Source: JAPPHA01 sp963662815 | GTDB taxonomy: Bacteria > Pseudomonadota > Alphaproteobacteria > Rhodobacterales > Rhodobacteraceae | Assembly (NCBI GenBank): GCA_963662815.2 | Contig: CAXXWA010000020.1 | Coordinates: forward strand, 372,001 to 436,000 | Length of the DNA stretch: 64,000 nt | Direction: 5' to 3' | Shown: piece by piece, positions 8,450-17,771 of the stretch | Numbering within the stretch: position 1 is the stretch's first letter | Layout of the letters: the number at the start of each line of letters is the position of its first letter | Made by a program: the position numbers and the translations under genes | Notes under the pieces: generated by a model | The model's database searches: none | What the model saw: only the letters and a program-made list of their open reading frames with translations | Told to the model about the DNA's origin: nothing

Positions 8450-9367
8450 CTAGAGCTCCTCCGGTCCCGCAACTGCCCTTACCGACGGATCTGCACCGAT
8501 GCCCGGTTCGCCCCCGCATCGGACGACCTGCGGAGCGGACAGCTTCCGCGCGAGTCCAACGGCAAGGTCGAGCGCAAGCCCAAGGCGCTCCTCGGGCCAA
8601 CCTGTATAGTCAAGCATGCGCCGCGTCGGCGCCCAAATGGCAGTGCCGCCTTCCTGCAACGCGTGTTCGAGTTCCGCGCGGCTGTCGACCACCGAACACC
8701 TGTCGTCCAGAGCGGAGAGGCGCCATGCGTTCTGCTCGATCGCCAGAATCCGGATCCGGCGGTCGATGTCGTCCTCGCCCGTCACGGGAAAGTCCCGTGA
8801 TTGTGCTTCGACGCAGATGATGCAAGGGTTCGGACGAGCATGAATCGCGTCGAGCCAGCTTTCGAGCCGCACCGACTCGATCTCGCAGTCGGGAAGCAGC
8901 AAGACGAGCGGATCCGATCCCCGCGCGGCCGCGCCCGGAAGAACAGACGATGCAAGCTCCCTGCGGGAACGGCGGATCTCGACGCCGAGCGCACCCGGCA
9001 CGCGATCAAGTTTTTCAATGCTGACCGTCGCATGCTCGGCGCGCGGGTCGGCGAGCAACCTTTCAGCCAGACTCTCGGCAAAAGTCTCAAGCAGGTCGAC
9101 CCGACCGAGACCGATGACATGGTCAATGGATTCGCAAATCCAGTCATACGACAGAATTCGATCCACATGGTCATCTGTTCCGGAATCACGCGCTGCAACT
9201 TCGAGGGCGACGTTGAACCGGACCCGTTGGAGGACACCGCGCTCTGCCTGGAACGCGCCGATTTCCATGTGCCGAACATGGTCCCTCAAAAAGATCAGGC
9301 CAGTCCCATTAGCCGGACTGCAATTCCTTGATGCCACGGGCGTGATGCGCTTCGTCGCGTTCGACAT
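8450..9367 (-). CDS. folB: dihydroneopterin aldolase, long rhodobacterial form
   Basis: The N-terminal part (about residues 25-130) is a FolB/DHNA domain with IFLRDHVRHMEIGAFQAERG, SYDWICESIDHVI and ESLAERLLADPRAE. FolB cleaves dihydroneopterin to hydroxymethyl-dihydropterin in folate synthesis. The protein is 305 residues, far longer than the usual 120; the extra C-terminal half (DPLVLLLPDCEIESVRLESW onward) is found in Rhodobacteraceae homologues and has no known role that I can name. It is followed after 59 bp by folP. The ATG at 9367 fits rhodobacterial starts, though the ribosome binding site is weak. Confidence 0.87.
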   Translation of the reverse strand: MSNATKRITPVASRNCSPANGTGLIFLRDHVRHMEIGAFQAERGVLQRVRFNVALEVAARDSGTDDHVDRILSYDWICESIDHVIGLGRVDLLETFAESLAERLLADPRAEHATVSIEKLDRVPGALGVEIRRSRRELASSVLPGAAARGSDPLVLLLPDCEIESVRLESWLDAIHARPNPCIICVEAQSRDFPVTGEDDIDRRIRILAIEQNAWRLSALDDRCSVVDSRAELEHALQEGGTAIWAPTRRMLDYTGWPEERLGLALDLAVGLARKLSAPQVVRCGGEPGIGADPSVRAVAGPEEL

Positions 9368-9514
9368 GTTCTCTGTCTACAATGCCGAGGAAGATTCGCG
9401 TTCGCGAACCGGCGTTCGCAACAATTCCGCGGCGAATTGCGCCCGGCGGACCTGTTCCCCGCGCGACGAAACCGCCACTGCAGCGGGGACCGTCATCTCT
9501 TGTTCCCGCAGGAG

Positions 9515-10249
9515 TCAGGAACCGTCAAGGCTGTAGAAGTAGTGGGCGCCGATCGTCGCAGTGCGAATTACGTTCCGGTTCCAGCGGGGATTGACGTGCA
9601 AGGAATGATAGAACAGCGCGCCACCAGTCAGGTTGCTTCGGAAACTGCCGAGCATAAGTTGGGCGACACGGCCGACATGTTGGTATTCCGCTTCGTTGTC
9701 GAACGTTTCCGTAAGGCCGTCGCAATTGTACGAGAACTGACACTTGTGCCGCTTGGGGGCGCCCTGCTGCACCACTTCACAGATCGTATCAGGATACCGG
9801 GAGGAATCCCTGCGATTCAGTATGACTTCCGCAACAGCGATCTGACCGCGCACGGATTCACCGCGAGCCTCGAAATACAGCGCTTCCGTCAGGCACTCCC
9901 ATTCGCTGCCTCCGGCGCGGAAGGGCATGATCGCAATTCGTTGCTCGATCGCCGCGACTTTCTGGACTTCCGCCCAGCGCACTTCCACATGCGCCGGCCT
10001 GCGTCGCGGCGACGGAATGCGCACGACAGGTCGAACTGTTCGCTTTGCCGCCGTCTGTCCTGCGCCGGCCAGGGCCGCGTGTTCCGCTCCTTGCCTCAGA
10101 AGTTTCGAGACGTCCCGCGCCGGCGGAGCGAGTACCGTCCCATCTCGCGAACTGGCTTCCGCAAACTGGACATGAACACCAAAGGCCAATGTCACGAACA
10201 GAAGGACAAGGGCGAATTTACGTGTCACCTTGCACCCCATGAATGACAT
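9515..10249 (-). CDS. SleB-type cell wall hydrolase, secreted
   Basis: The ATG at 10249 gives an N-terminal signal sequence (basic CKVTRK, then a hydrophobic stretch ALVLLFVTLAFGV, ending ...FAEA). A basic linker follows, and then a C-terminal Hydrolase_2/SleB domain from about residue 125: CLTEALYFEARGE (the catalytic Glu region), AVAEVILNR, CQFSYNCDG and GALFYHSLHVNPRW. This family hydrolyses peptidoglycan, probably as a lytic transglycosylase, in the periplasm. The length of about 244 is typical of roseobacter proteins. It lies downstream of the PPDK-like gene on the same strand but about 270 bp away, so it is probably expressed separately. Confidence 0.85.
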   Translation of the reverse strand: MSFMGCKVTRKFALVLLFVTLAFGVHVQFAEASSRDGTVLAPPARDVSKLLRQGAEHAALAGAGQTAAKRTVRPVVRIPSPRRRPAHVEVRWAEVQKVAAIEQRIAIMPFRAGGSEWECLTEALYFEARGESVRGQIAVAEVILNRRDSSRYPDTICEVVQQGAPKRHKCQFSYNCDGLTETFDNEAEYQHVGRVAQLMLGSFRSNLTGGALFYHSLHVNPRWNRNVIRTATIGAHYFYSLDGS

Positions 10250-10522
10250 GCCGAACCGAGATTGGAGAATACAAAGCGAGTCCACATCGAGGCCCCTAGC
10301 GCTCGACCCGGTCGCCTTACGCGACGCGCGCCAGCCTTGCCGACGCATGCCGCTCACCCCCAACGTTTTCAACATCAGTCATCGCGGAGAATGTGTCAAG
10401 TCGACGATCGGCAACTCGGCAACAATCAGCCAGCCCCTTACGATTCGATGCCCCCGGACCGACGATCACTGCCGCGCCGGCGCCTTTCATGGCGACCGTC
10501 ACGCAAGGGCAGGCAGGCGCCG

Positions 10523-13129
10523 CTATCCCGCGCGCCCGTCGCGCCTGCGCGCACCGTCGGGGTCGCGGAGCGCCTGCTGCGCCGCCGCGAGCCGCGCGAC
10601 CGGTGTCCGGTACGGCGAACAGGACACGTAGTCGAATCCGGCTGAATGGCAGAATCCGACCGATTCCGGATCGCCGCCGTGCTCGCCGCAGAGGCCAAGG
10701 AGAAGGTTTTCCCGTTGTCGCCGCCCCCTCTCGATGGCGAGCAGTAGAAGCTCGCCCACCCCCTCCGCATCGAGCGACTGGAACGGGTCTTCCCTGAAGA
10801 CGCCGAGATTTACGTAGTCGCGCATGAAACGGCCCGCATCGTCCCGGCTGAGTCCGTATGTCATCTGAGTCAGGTCGTTGGTCCCGAAACTCAGGAATTC
10901 GGCCACCCTCGAGATGTCGTGGGCGCGGAGGACGGCGCGCGGGGTCTCCACCATCACCCCGAGTGAATACTCGAAGCTGAATCCAGTCTCGACTCGGACG
11001 GCAGCGGCCACAGCGTCGACGCGCGACTTCACGATTTCGACCTCGCGGTTTTCGGAAACGAGAGGCACCATGATCTCCGGTTCGACGGCAACTCCTGCTT
11101 CGCGCGCCACGATTACGGCCGCCTCGAATATCGCGCGCGCCTGCATGTCGTAGATTTCCGGAACGGTTATGCCGAGCCGGACGCCGCGAAGGCCCAGCAT
11201 CGGGTTGAACTCGGACAGCTCCTCGATGCGCGCGGAAAGACTTGAAACCGGCAGCGCCATCGCTTCGGCCAAGCGCTGAACGGCCTGGCGCGACCGGGGG
11301 AGAAATTCGTGCAGGGGCGGGTCGAGAAGCCGAATGCAGACCGGAAGGCCGGCCATGACCCGGAAGAGCTCCACGAAGTCTCCCCTTTGCATGGGAAGCA
11401 GGAGGTTCAGCGCGGCCTGACGCCCGGCGCCGGACTCCGCGAAAATGAGCTCTCGCATGACGGTCAACCTGCCGGGCTCGAAGAACATGTGCTCGGTTCG
11501 GACGAGCCCTATCCCGTCAACTCCCAGTTCCATTGCTACCCTGGCTTCCGTCAAGGTATCGGCGTTCGCCCGGACGCCCATGGTCCGCGCTTCGTCCGCC
11601 CAGCGCATGAACTCGCCGAAGAAACCGTCAAGTTCCGGCTCGACGAGCCCCGGCGCGCCCGAAACCACCCTGCCCCCGGTCCCGTCGACAGTGATCGTGT
11701 CGCCTTCATTGAGCACTCGTCCGCCGGGAAGCGTCACGGTCCTCGCCTTTGCATCGACGGAAATCTCGCGCGCGCCGGTCACGCAGGGTACGCCGAGACC
11801 GCGCGCAACGACCGCCGCATGGCTGGTCATTCCGCCCTTTTCGGTAAGAATCGCGCTTGCCGAATGCATTCCGCGTATGTCCTCCGGCGACGTCTCAACG
11901 CGAAGCAGGATGCAGTCCTCCTCGCGCGACTTCATGGCCTGCGCAGCCATGGCGCTGAAAACGATGCGGCCCGTCGCGGCGCCGGGGCTTGCCGCGAATC
12001 CGGTTGCGAACACGTCGAGTTCCGCCCGGGGATCGACCTGGGAGAGCATGACTTCGTTCAGACTGAGCGGATCGATCGAGAGCAGGGCTTCCTCGCGCGA
12101 GGCAAGCCCGTCGCGGACCAGCCTCGCCGCGATGGTTATTGCCGCGCGCGCGGAACGTTCCGCCGGCTTTGCGTCGAGCAGCCAGACAGAGCCGTCGTCA
12201 AGCACGAAGTCCAGCCGCATTTCCTCTCCGAACGCCCGGCGGGCGACGTCCGCATGCTCCCTTGTCGCGGCGAGAACGTCGCTGCCGTCCGTCCCGAACG
12301 GCGAGGCGGCGGAACCGTTCCCGAGGACGCGCCCGTTTTCCTTAGGCTTGCGCCCGGGTCGTCCCTCCGCGTGCGGCTGGAAATTTCCCCATGCCGCGTC
12401 TTCGCCGGAAATCGGCGACGCGTACTGCACATAACCCGACCCGCCGGATCCCGGGCCGCGGCACAGGACCATCTCCTGCAGGATGAGGCCCAGTCCGGCA
12501 TCCGGCGGAGCGCCGCGCGCCTCCCTCAGGATTCGCGCGCTGGTGCCCTCCCAAGCCAGAATCATCGAGTGCAGGCCCTCGCGAAACTGAACTTCCGGAT
12601 CCTGCGGAAACGCATCTTCTACTTGACGTTCATAGGTGTCGAGGAACTCGTCGACCATTTCCGGCGTGGCGCCGCCATTGCCGAGCCGCGCGGATGCGGC
12701 TTCGAAGTCCTCGACGTCGAGCCGGGCCACCTGGACCGCGTAGTCCCTGATGAAGCGGCAATAGAGCGCGTCGGCCTGCTTCGCGCCGACCCGTTCGGCG
12801 AGACGCGCCCTGGCTTCGGCGTTCATGCCGATGTTCAGAATGGTTTCGGGTCCGCCCCAGCTGCGAGATACCGGGCTCGACCGGATCGAGAACAGAGTCC
12901 CGTCCGAGAAGAGCGACGACAACGGCCGGTCCTCCGGAAATCCCGTCGTGGCAATCTCGCGAACCGCGCGCACCGCCAGTGCATGTCCCGCCGGAACCGG
13001 CAAGCCGGCAGCCATCAATTTGCAGAGCGTACTGGCGCGGGCACCGTAGAACTCGGCGGACAATTCCGCTTCCGCGGAAATTTTCCGGATTCCGGACCCT
13101 GCCGCCAAGGCTGCTCTCTCTCGAGTCAC
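10523..13129 (-). CDS. ppdK: pyruvate phosphate dikinase-like enzyme
   Basis: PPDK interconverts pyruvate, ATP and Pi with PEP, AMP and PPi. The 868-residue protein has an N-terminal ATP-grasp region and a central phospho-histidine domain with His437 in TEKGGMTSHAAVVARGL. The C-terminal PEP/pyruvate TIM barrel contains LVRTEHMFF, SEFNPMLGLRG, SFGTNDLTQMTYG and the catalytic Cys in GLCGEHGGDP. The N-terminal part is unusual: where classical PPDK has the SGARxSMPGMMDT loop this protein has SIRSSPVSRSWGGPETILN, and the Gly-rich GGKGA motif is replaced by YGARAST. It may therefore be a diverged PEP-utilising paralogue. Its position next to glyS recurs in Rhodobacteraceae. Confidence 0.88.
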   Translation of the reverse strand: MTRERAALAAGSGIRKISAEAELSAEFYGARASTLCKLMAAGLPVPAGHALAVRAVREIATTGFPEDRPLSSLFSDGTLFSIRSSPVSRSWGGPETILNIGMNAEARARLAERVGAKQADALYCRFIRDYAVQVARLDVEDFEAASARLGNGGATPEMVDEFLDTYERQVEDAFPQDPEVQFREGLHSMILAWEGTSARILREARGAPPDAGLGLILQEMVLCRGPGSGGSGYVQYASPISGEDAAWGNFQPHAEGRPGRKPKENGRVLGNGSAASPFGTDGSDVLAATREHADVARRAFGEEMRLDFVLDDGSVWLLDAKPAERSARAAITIAARLVRDGLASREEALLSIDPLSLNEVMLSQVDPRAELDVFATGFAASPGAATGRIVFSAMAAQAMKSREEDCILLRVETSPEDIRGMHSASAILTEKGGMTSHAAVVARGLGVPCVTGAREISVDAKARTVTLPGGRVLNEGDTITVDGTGGRVVSGAPGLVEPELDGFFGEFMRWADEARTMGVRANADTLTEARVAMELGVDGIGLVRTEHMFFEPGRLTVMRELIFAESGAGRQAALNLLLPMQRGDFVELFRVMAGLPVCIRLLDPPLHEFLPRSRQAVQRLAEAMALPVSSLSARIEELSEFNPMLGLRGVRLGITVPEIYDMQARAIFEAAVIVAREAGVAVEPEIMVPLVSENREVEIVKSRVDAVAAAVRVETGFSFEYSLGVMVETPRAVLRAHDISRVAEFLSFGTNDLTQMTYGLSRDDAGRFMRDYVNLGVFREDPFQSLDAEGVGELLLLAIERGRRQRENLLLGLCGEHGGDPESVGFCHSAGFDYVSCSPYRTPVARLAAAQQALRDPDGARRRDGRAG

Positions 13130-13208
13130 GGCAAGTCCGGAACGGGAGCCCGGGACGAATGTCCCGCGCGACTCCGGGCTCGTGCCGACGTGGTCCGCGC
13201 GTGAACCG

Positions 13209-15299
13209 TCAACCGCCGATCTCCGAAAATGCCGCCACCCTGCAGATGACCTCCCGCACGCGGTTCAGGAGGCAAAGGCGATTGCGCCGTATGATCGAGT
13301 CTCCGGCATTGACCGTAACCGTGTCGAAAAAGGCATCGACCGGGCCGCGCAAGCGGGACATCGCGGTCATCGCGGCCACGAAGTCCTCGGCCTCGAGCGC
13401 CGGGCGGATCTCGGTCTCGGCCGCGGCGAGCGCATCGAACAGGGCTCGCTCGGCGTCCTCGCGCACCAGCCTCGGTTCCGGCGCCAGTTCATAGGAAACG
13501 CCGTCCCTGGCCTCTTCCGCGCTAAGGATGTTGTTGGCGCGCCTGTACCCGTGCAGGAGGCTTTCTCCGTCGGAAGTCCCGAGAAATCCGTCGAGCGCCT
13601 CGGTGCGCCGCACCAGTAGCACCAAATCGTCGCTGCCCCCCATGGCGCGGCACGCATCGATGACGTCGTGGGCGATTCCGCGGTCCCGGAGGTGAACCTT
13701 GAGCCGGTCATGAAAAAAACCGAGGAGGTTCGAGCAATCCGCGCCTGGATCGTCCGCGCCGAGCCGGAGCAGGTCGAGCAGAGGAATACGGATGCCGTTC
13801 TCGATGAGTATCCGGATTACGCCCAGCGCCGAGCGCCTCAGCGCGAAAGGATCCTTCGAACCGGTCGGTTTCTCTCCGATCGCCCAGAAACTCGTCAGCA
13901 TGTCGACGCGTTCAGCAAGCGCCAGGGCGACGGACACCGGCGCGGATGGCGCCGGTTCGCCAGACGCTCTCGGAGCGTAGTGCTCTTCACAGGCCCGCGC
14001 GACATCCTCTCCGAGACCGGCGGCGAGAGCGTAGTGCCGGCCCATGCAACCCTGCAATTCGGGAAATTCCTGAACCATGTCGGAAAGCAGATCCGCCTTC
14101 GCATGCCGCGCCGCGCACTCCGCGACCGCGGCATCCGCACCCACCCGCGGTGCCACTACGCTTGCAAGCCGCGCGATGCGCGCGACGCGCTCCGCCTGCG
14201 ATCCAAGCCGGTGATGGAACATCACGCCTGGCAGGCGATCCAGCCAGTCCGCCATCCCGGAACGCGCCACGCGAAGATCGTTTTCCCAGTGGAACTTCGC
14301 GTCCGAAAGGCGGGCGTAGAGAACTTTCCGGTTTCCTGCGAGGATCGTCTCGCCGTTGTCGTGCGTCGCTAGGTTGGCCACGGTCACGAACTTCTCTATT
14401 CGGCCTGTCCTGCGGTTCCGGCACGACAGAAACTTCTGGTGCTCGCGCATCGATACGCGAAGGACATCCGCCGGGAGGTCGAGGAAGTCCTCTGCAATGT
14501 CGCCGACCAGGACGACGGGCCATTCGACAAGGCCCGCAATTTCCTCCAGGAGCGCCCGGTCGTTGACGATGTCCAATCCTGCAAGCGCAGGATCGGCAAT
14601 GGCCTGATCGCGGATCGCGGAAATCCGGTCGTCCCGGTCCAGCATCACGCGCGCATCTCGAAGCCCGCGCCGGTAGCCTTCGAACGAGCCGACCTCGAAC
14701 CCGTCCGGCGCCAGAAAGCGGTGCCCGCATGTCCGGTTTCCGCTTTGCAGCCCGGCAATCGAAAACGGCACCACCTGCGACGAAGCCGTGCGCTTGTTCT
14801 CGAAAAGGATGCAGAGCACGGACGAAAGCGGCCGCACCCAGCGAAACTCGCCTTCGCCCCAGCGCATCGAATTCGGCCACGTGAGCCCCCTGACAACTGC
14901 GGGCAGGACCTCTGCAGCCACTTCGCCCGCCGGCCGGCCCGGTTCCTCGATGACCGCAAAGTACGTCCGAACCGGCTTGCCCCGCTTGCCGCGGCTCACG
15001 TCACGGACCTCCAGGTTCTCGCGCCGGAGTCCCGTGGACCGCAGAAACCCTTCGACCGCCGCGTCCGGCGCATCGACCCGCGGCCCCTTGCGCTCCACGC
15101 GCGCCGCGCGCGAAACCGCTGGAAGGCCCGTCGCCAGAAGCGTGAGTCTCCGCGCGGTGAACCACGTCTTGGTGTCCGCAGGGGGCAGCCCCGCCTTTGC
15201 GAGATGTGTCTCTGCCAGACTCGACAGCTCGGCCGCGGCGCCCGCCTGCATGCGCGCGGGGATTTCCTCGGACATGAGCTCCAGCAACAGTTCGGGCAT
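13209..15299 (-). CDS. glyS: glycyl-tRNA synthetase beta subunit
   Basis: This is the beta chain of the bacterial alpha2-beta2 glycyl-tRNA synthetase, responsible for tRNA recognition. ATG at 15299 begins MPELLLELMSEEIPARMQ, the canonical GlyS start; the longer upstream open frame lacks similarity. Length is 696 residues. Family segments include GKRGKPVRTYF, WPNSMRWGEGEFRWVRP, HREHQKF-type VSMREHQKFLS, KFHWENDL and a C-terminal anticodon-binding region. It follows glyQ and a small gene with only 5 bp between the small gene and glyS, so the three form one operon. Confidence 0.96.
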   Translation of the reverse strand: MPELLLELMSEEIPARMQAGAAAELSSLAETHLAKAGLPPADTKTWFTARRLTLLATGLPAVSRAARVERKGPRVDAPDAAVEGFLRSTGLRRENLEVRDVSRGKRGKPVRTYFAVIEEPGRPAGEVAAEVLPAVVRGLTWPNSMRWGEGEFRWVRPLSSVLCILFENKRTASSQVVPFSIAGLQSGNRTCGHRFLAPDGFEVGSFEGYRRGLRDARVMLDRDDRISAIRDQAIADPALAGLDIVNDRALLEEIAGLVEWPVVLVGDIAEDFLDLPADVLRVSMREHQKFLSCRNRRTGRIEKFVTVANLATHDNGETILAGNRKVLYARLSDAKFHWENDLRVARSGMADWLDRLPGVMFHHRLGSQAERVARIARLASVVAPRVGADAAVAECAARHAKADLLSDMVQEFPELQGCMGRHYALAAGLGEDVARACEEHYAPRASGEPAPSAPVSVALALAERVDMLTSFWAIGEKPTGSKDPFALRRSALGVIRILIENGIRIPLLDLLRLGADDPGADCSNLLGFFHDRLKVHLRDRGIAHDVIDACRAMGGSDDLVLLVRRTEALDGFLGTSDGESLLHGYRRANNILSAEEARDGVSYELAPEPRLVREDAERALFDALAAAETEIRPALEAEDFVAAMTAMSRLRGPVDAFFDTVTVNAGDSIIRRNRLCLLNRVREVICRVAAFSEIGG

Positions 15300-15304
15300 C
15301 GCCC

Positions 15305-15805
15305 CTAATCCCCCGGAAAACTGCCGAACTGATGCCACGCGAACGCCCGGCCGTCCGCGTAGACAGCGACGAGCCGGTCGACGCCCTCGACCACGTCCCG
15401 CTCGCCGAGGAACGCGAAGGCCGCGCCGCTCGCGAGATCTTGCGTCAACCGAGCGGTGTCGAAGCACTTGAACCAGTGCGGCGGCCGGAGGGGCGTCGCG
15501 TTCTCGGCGGCGAGATAGGTCCGCTTAAGGTGATCGAGGGATTGCGCAATGTGGAAGCAACCTCTGAACTTGAGGGGACTCGTGGCGGCGTCGATTGCGG
15601 AAAACTCGGTGACGGGTACCAGTTCGGGAAATCCGCCGTCACGAGTCGTCAACCTGATCTCCGTAAGTTCCATGACTCCATCGGTGACGCCGGTCGCCTT
15701 AAGGCCGACCTCGCGGTAGTACGCATAGTCCTGGAAGTACACGAGCGCGCCGCCCGTTACCACACAGGCGGCGACAAGGCCACCGACCAGCAGGCGTCCG
15801 TCCAT
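15305..15805 (-). CDS. small membrane-anchored protein between glyQ and glyS (DUF6446-like)
   Basis: A 166-residue protein with one N-terminal membrane segment (LLVGGLVAACVVTGGALVYF, residues 5-24) followed by a soluble domain that is presumably periplasmic. Conserved-looking features are FRGCFHIAQSLDHL and APTPLRPPHWFKCFD-like text around residues 80-115, with two cysteines. A protein of this size sits between glyQ and glyS in many Rhodobacteraceae (DUF6446 as I recall it). Function unknown. It is 2 bp from glyQ and 5 bp from glyS, so it must be co-transcribed with them. Confidence 0.75.
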   Translation of the reverse strand: MDGRLLVGGLVAACVVTGGALVYFQDYAYYREVGLKATGVTDGVMELTEIRLTTRDGGFPELVPVTEFSAIDAATSPLKFRGCFHIAQSLDHLKRTYLAAENATPLRPPHWFKCFDTARLTQDLASGAAFAFLGERDVVEGVDRLVAVYADGRAFAWHQFGSFPGD

Positions 15806-15807
15806 GA

Positions 15808-16731
15808 TCAGGCCCCGCCTGTTTCCGTCTTCAGGAACGCGTCTGCGCAGTTGCGCGCGAGCGCCCGAACCCGGCCGATGTAGGCCTGGCGTTCAGCAAC
15901 GGAAATCACGCCGCGGGCATCGAGAAGGTTGAACAGATGGGACGCCTTGATGCATTGGTCGTATGCGGGCAGGGCCATGACGATTTCGCGGCCCGTGGCC
16001 GCATCGACATCCGGCGCATCGACGATTCGCCTGCACTCCGCCTCGGCGTCCTCGAAGTGGCGCAGAAGGGTGTCGGTGTCAGCTACGCCGAAGTTCCAGC
16101 GCGAGTATTCGCGTTCGGCCTGCCGGTAGACGTCTCCATAGCTCAAGGGGGTCGTCGCTTCCGGATCGTTGAACGGCAGGTCCATGACATGCTCGACGCC
16201 GAGGATGTACATGGCGAGTCGCTCCAGCCCGTAGGTGATCTCGCCGGAGACCGGTCGGCAGTCGTGACCGCAAACCTGCTGAAAGTACGTGAACTGGGAG
16301 ATCTCCATTCCGTCGCACCAGACTTCCCACCCGAGCCCCCATGCGCCGAGGGTCGGGCTCTCCCAGTCGTCCTCGACGAAACGGATGTCGTGAACGGAGT
16401 GGTCGATGCCGATGGCTTCCAGCGAACGGAGATAGTGGTCCTGGAAGTTTGGCGGCGACGGCTTGATCAGCACCTGGAACTGGAAATAGTGCTGGAGGCG
16501 ATTGGGGTTTTCGCCGTACCGACCGTCGGAAGGCCTGCGGCACGGCTGCACGTAGGCGACAGCCCATGGCCTGGGGCCGAGAGACCTGAGCGTCGTGGCG
16601 GGATGGAACGTGCCTGCGCCGACCTCCATGTCGTACGGCTGCACGATCACGCAACCGAAGTCGGCCCAGAACTTCTGGAGGCGGAAAATGATGTCCTGCA
16701 GGCTGCGCGGCTTCCCCAGTCCCTTCGCCAT
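15808..16731 (-). CDS. glyQ: glycyl-tRNA synthetase alpha subunit
   Basis: This is the catalytic alpha chain. ATG at 16731 starts MAKGLGKPRSLQDIIFRLQ. Typical GlyQ segments are GCVIVQPYDMEVGAGTFHP, RPWAVAYVQPCRRPSDGRYGENPNR, QYYFQFQV-type HYFQFQVLIKP and GLEVWCDG-type GWEVWCDGMEISQFTYFQQ. About 307 residues, as expected. First gene of the glyQ-small protein-glyS operon. Confidence 0.97.
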   Translation of the reverse strand: MAKGLGKPRSLQDIIFRLQKFWADFGCVIVQPYDMEVGAGTFHPATTLRSLGPRPWAVAYVQPCRRPSDGRYGENPNRLQHYFQFQVLIKPSPPNFQDHYLRSLEAIGIDHSVHDIRFVEDDWESPTLGAWGLGWEVWCDGMEISQFTYFQQVCGHDCRPVSGEITYGLERLAMYILGVEHVMDLPFNDPEATTPLSYGDVYRQAEREYSRWNFGVADTDTLLRHFEDAEAECRRIVDAPDVDAATGREIVMALPAYDQCIKASHLFNLLDARGVISVAERQAYIGRVRALARNCADAFLKTETGGA

Positions 16732-16944
16732 GTCCGAACGTCTCCCGCCAACGCGTCCGGCAACCAATATTCAAAGGCTTGCAGAGGGTCAATCGCGCGT
16801 CGAATCCGGCCGGTCGGGGGCCCTCGAGCGCACGCCGATTGTCGATGTCCGGCATCCTGCCGATCAGCGACCGTGCGTGCACTGCCACGCGGAAAGCGCC
16901 TTCTTCAGCTTTTTTGAACTTGGTAGGCTGGACGTCTTCGCGAC

Positions 16945-17050
16945 GCTCGCCATGCTCGCCTTCCTGATCGACCAGGCGCGGCGGCCTGCCCTGGGATGCC
17001 ATTCTGTCGGCCGAGGTCACCGGCTACTACAAGCCGCGGCCCGAGGCCTA
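16945..17050 (+). pseudogene. haloacid dehalogenase (HAD type II) fragment
   Basis: After allowing one frameshift near 16982, the segment reads ATLAMLAFLIDQAR then GGLPWDAILSAEV and YYKPRPEAYL. This matches the TLSNG...GLPWD-ILSAE...YKP-PE-YL block of type II haloacid dehalogenases. Neither the N-terminal nucleophile Asp nor the remaining C-terminus is present. It runs directly into an unrelated LysR fragment, so this is a deletion or recombination scar. Confidence 0.55.
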
Positions 17051-17059
17051 TCTCATGCG

Positions 17060-17635
17060 ACCACGCATCTTTATCTGATGCCGCGCTTCGAAACCCTGCG
17101 CCAGGCGGTCGGCGAGAACATGACCGTGCGCGTTCTGACGCTGGACTACGACCTGCTCGACCGCCTGGGCGACAATGAAGCCGATGTCGTGATTTACCAT
17201 GATCGAACCGCTAACGCGCCGGCAGACGGCGTGACGTTGTTCCGCGAGACCGTCATGCCGGTGTGCGCGCCCGGCTTCACCGAAACCCACGCGCAGGTTC
17301 TTGCCGGGCCCGTGGCCGGTTGGGGTTCTCTGCCGTTTCTCAGATTTTCGCGTCCCTCGCAAACCCGGGTGTCCAGGGACGACTGGTTCGAGGCCACGGA
17401 GTTTTCTTTGTCCGCGCCCCGGTATACCGACTTCGAGGATTTGGCATTCCTGTTCGAAGCGGCCCTCGCCGGTCGGGGCGTCGCGCTCGGCTGGCGCCAC
17501 TACGTCGAGCGCCATGTCGATGTCGGGACGCTGGTCCCCGTCGCCGACCCTGTCGAGTTCGACCGAGGCTGCTTCGCCAGGCTCACCGAACGCGGCCGCC
17601 AGCGGCCGGAAGCCCGTACATGCCTCGACGCCCTG
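17060..17635 (+). pseudogene. LysR-type regulator effector-domain fragment
   Basis: The frame reads HLYLMPRFETLRQAVG, then VRVLTLDYDLLDRLGDNEADVVI, LFRETVMPVCAPGF, YTDFEDLAFLFEAALAGRGVALGW and LVPVADPVEF. This is the GcvA-like substrate-binding domain of a LysR regulator. The N-terminal helix-turn-helix is missing; upstream is a HAD fragment. The frame then runs into a tRNA-like sequence. No start codon with a ribosome binding site is apparent. A remnant, not a working regulator. Confidence 0.7.
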
Positions 17636-17644
17636 GACGCCCTA

Positions 17645-17678
17645 GCAGGATTTGAACCTGCGACCTTCAGGTTTTGAG
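17645..17678 (-). tRNA. tRNA 3'-half fragment (initiator-like), pseudogene
   Basis: On the minus strand CTCAAAACCTGAAGGTCG precedes a perfect T-arm (GCAGG-TTCAAAT-CCTGC). It resembles the anticodon-loop-to-T-arm part of initiator tRNA, with CAA in place of CAT. The 5' half (D-arm, 5' acceptor strand, 5' anticodon stem) is absent and the following acceptor strand does not match. It is therefore a scar, possibly an old integration site, and not a functional tRNA. Confidence 0.5.
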
Positions 17679-17722
17679 TTTGGCTACAAACTGCGTCTCA
17701 GTAAGCTTATGTAAGTTGACTG

Positions 17723-17750
17723 GTAATAGGGGCAACTTTCCGGGAATTGC
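17723..17750 (+). repeat. IS66 left terminal inverted repeat
   Basis: Begins GTAATAGGGGCAACTTTCCG and is the exact reverse complement of 19565-19592. Confidence 0.93.
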
Positions 17751-17771
17751 CGCCGGGCCCGAGGGGGCGTG

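Noticed and set aside
11309..13204. 631-codon open frame antisense to the PPDK-like gene
   Set aside because: Shadow of a certain gene; no motifs and no ribosome binding site.
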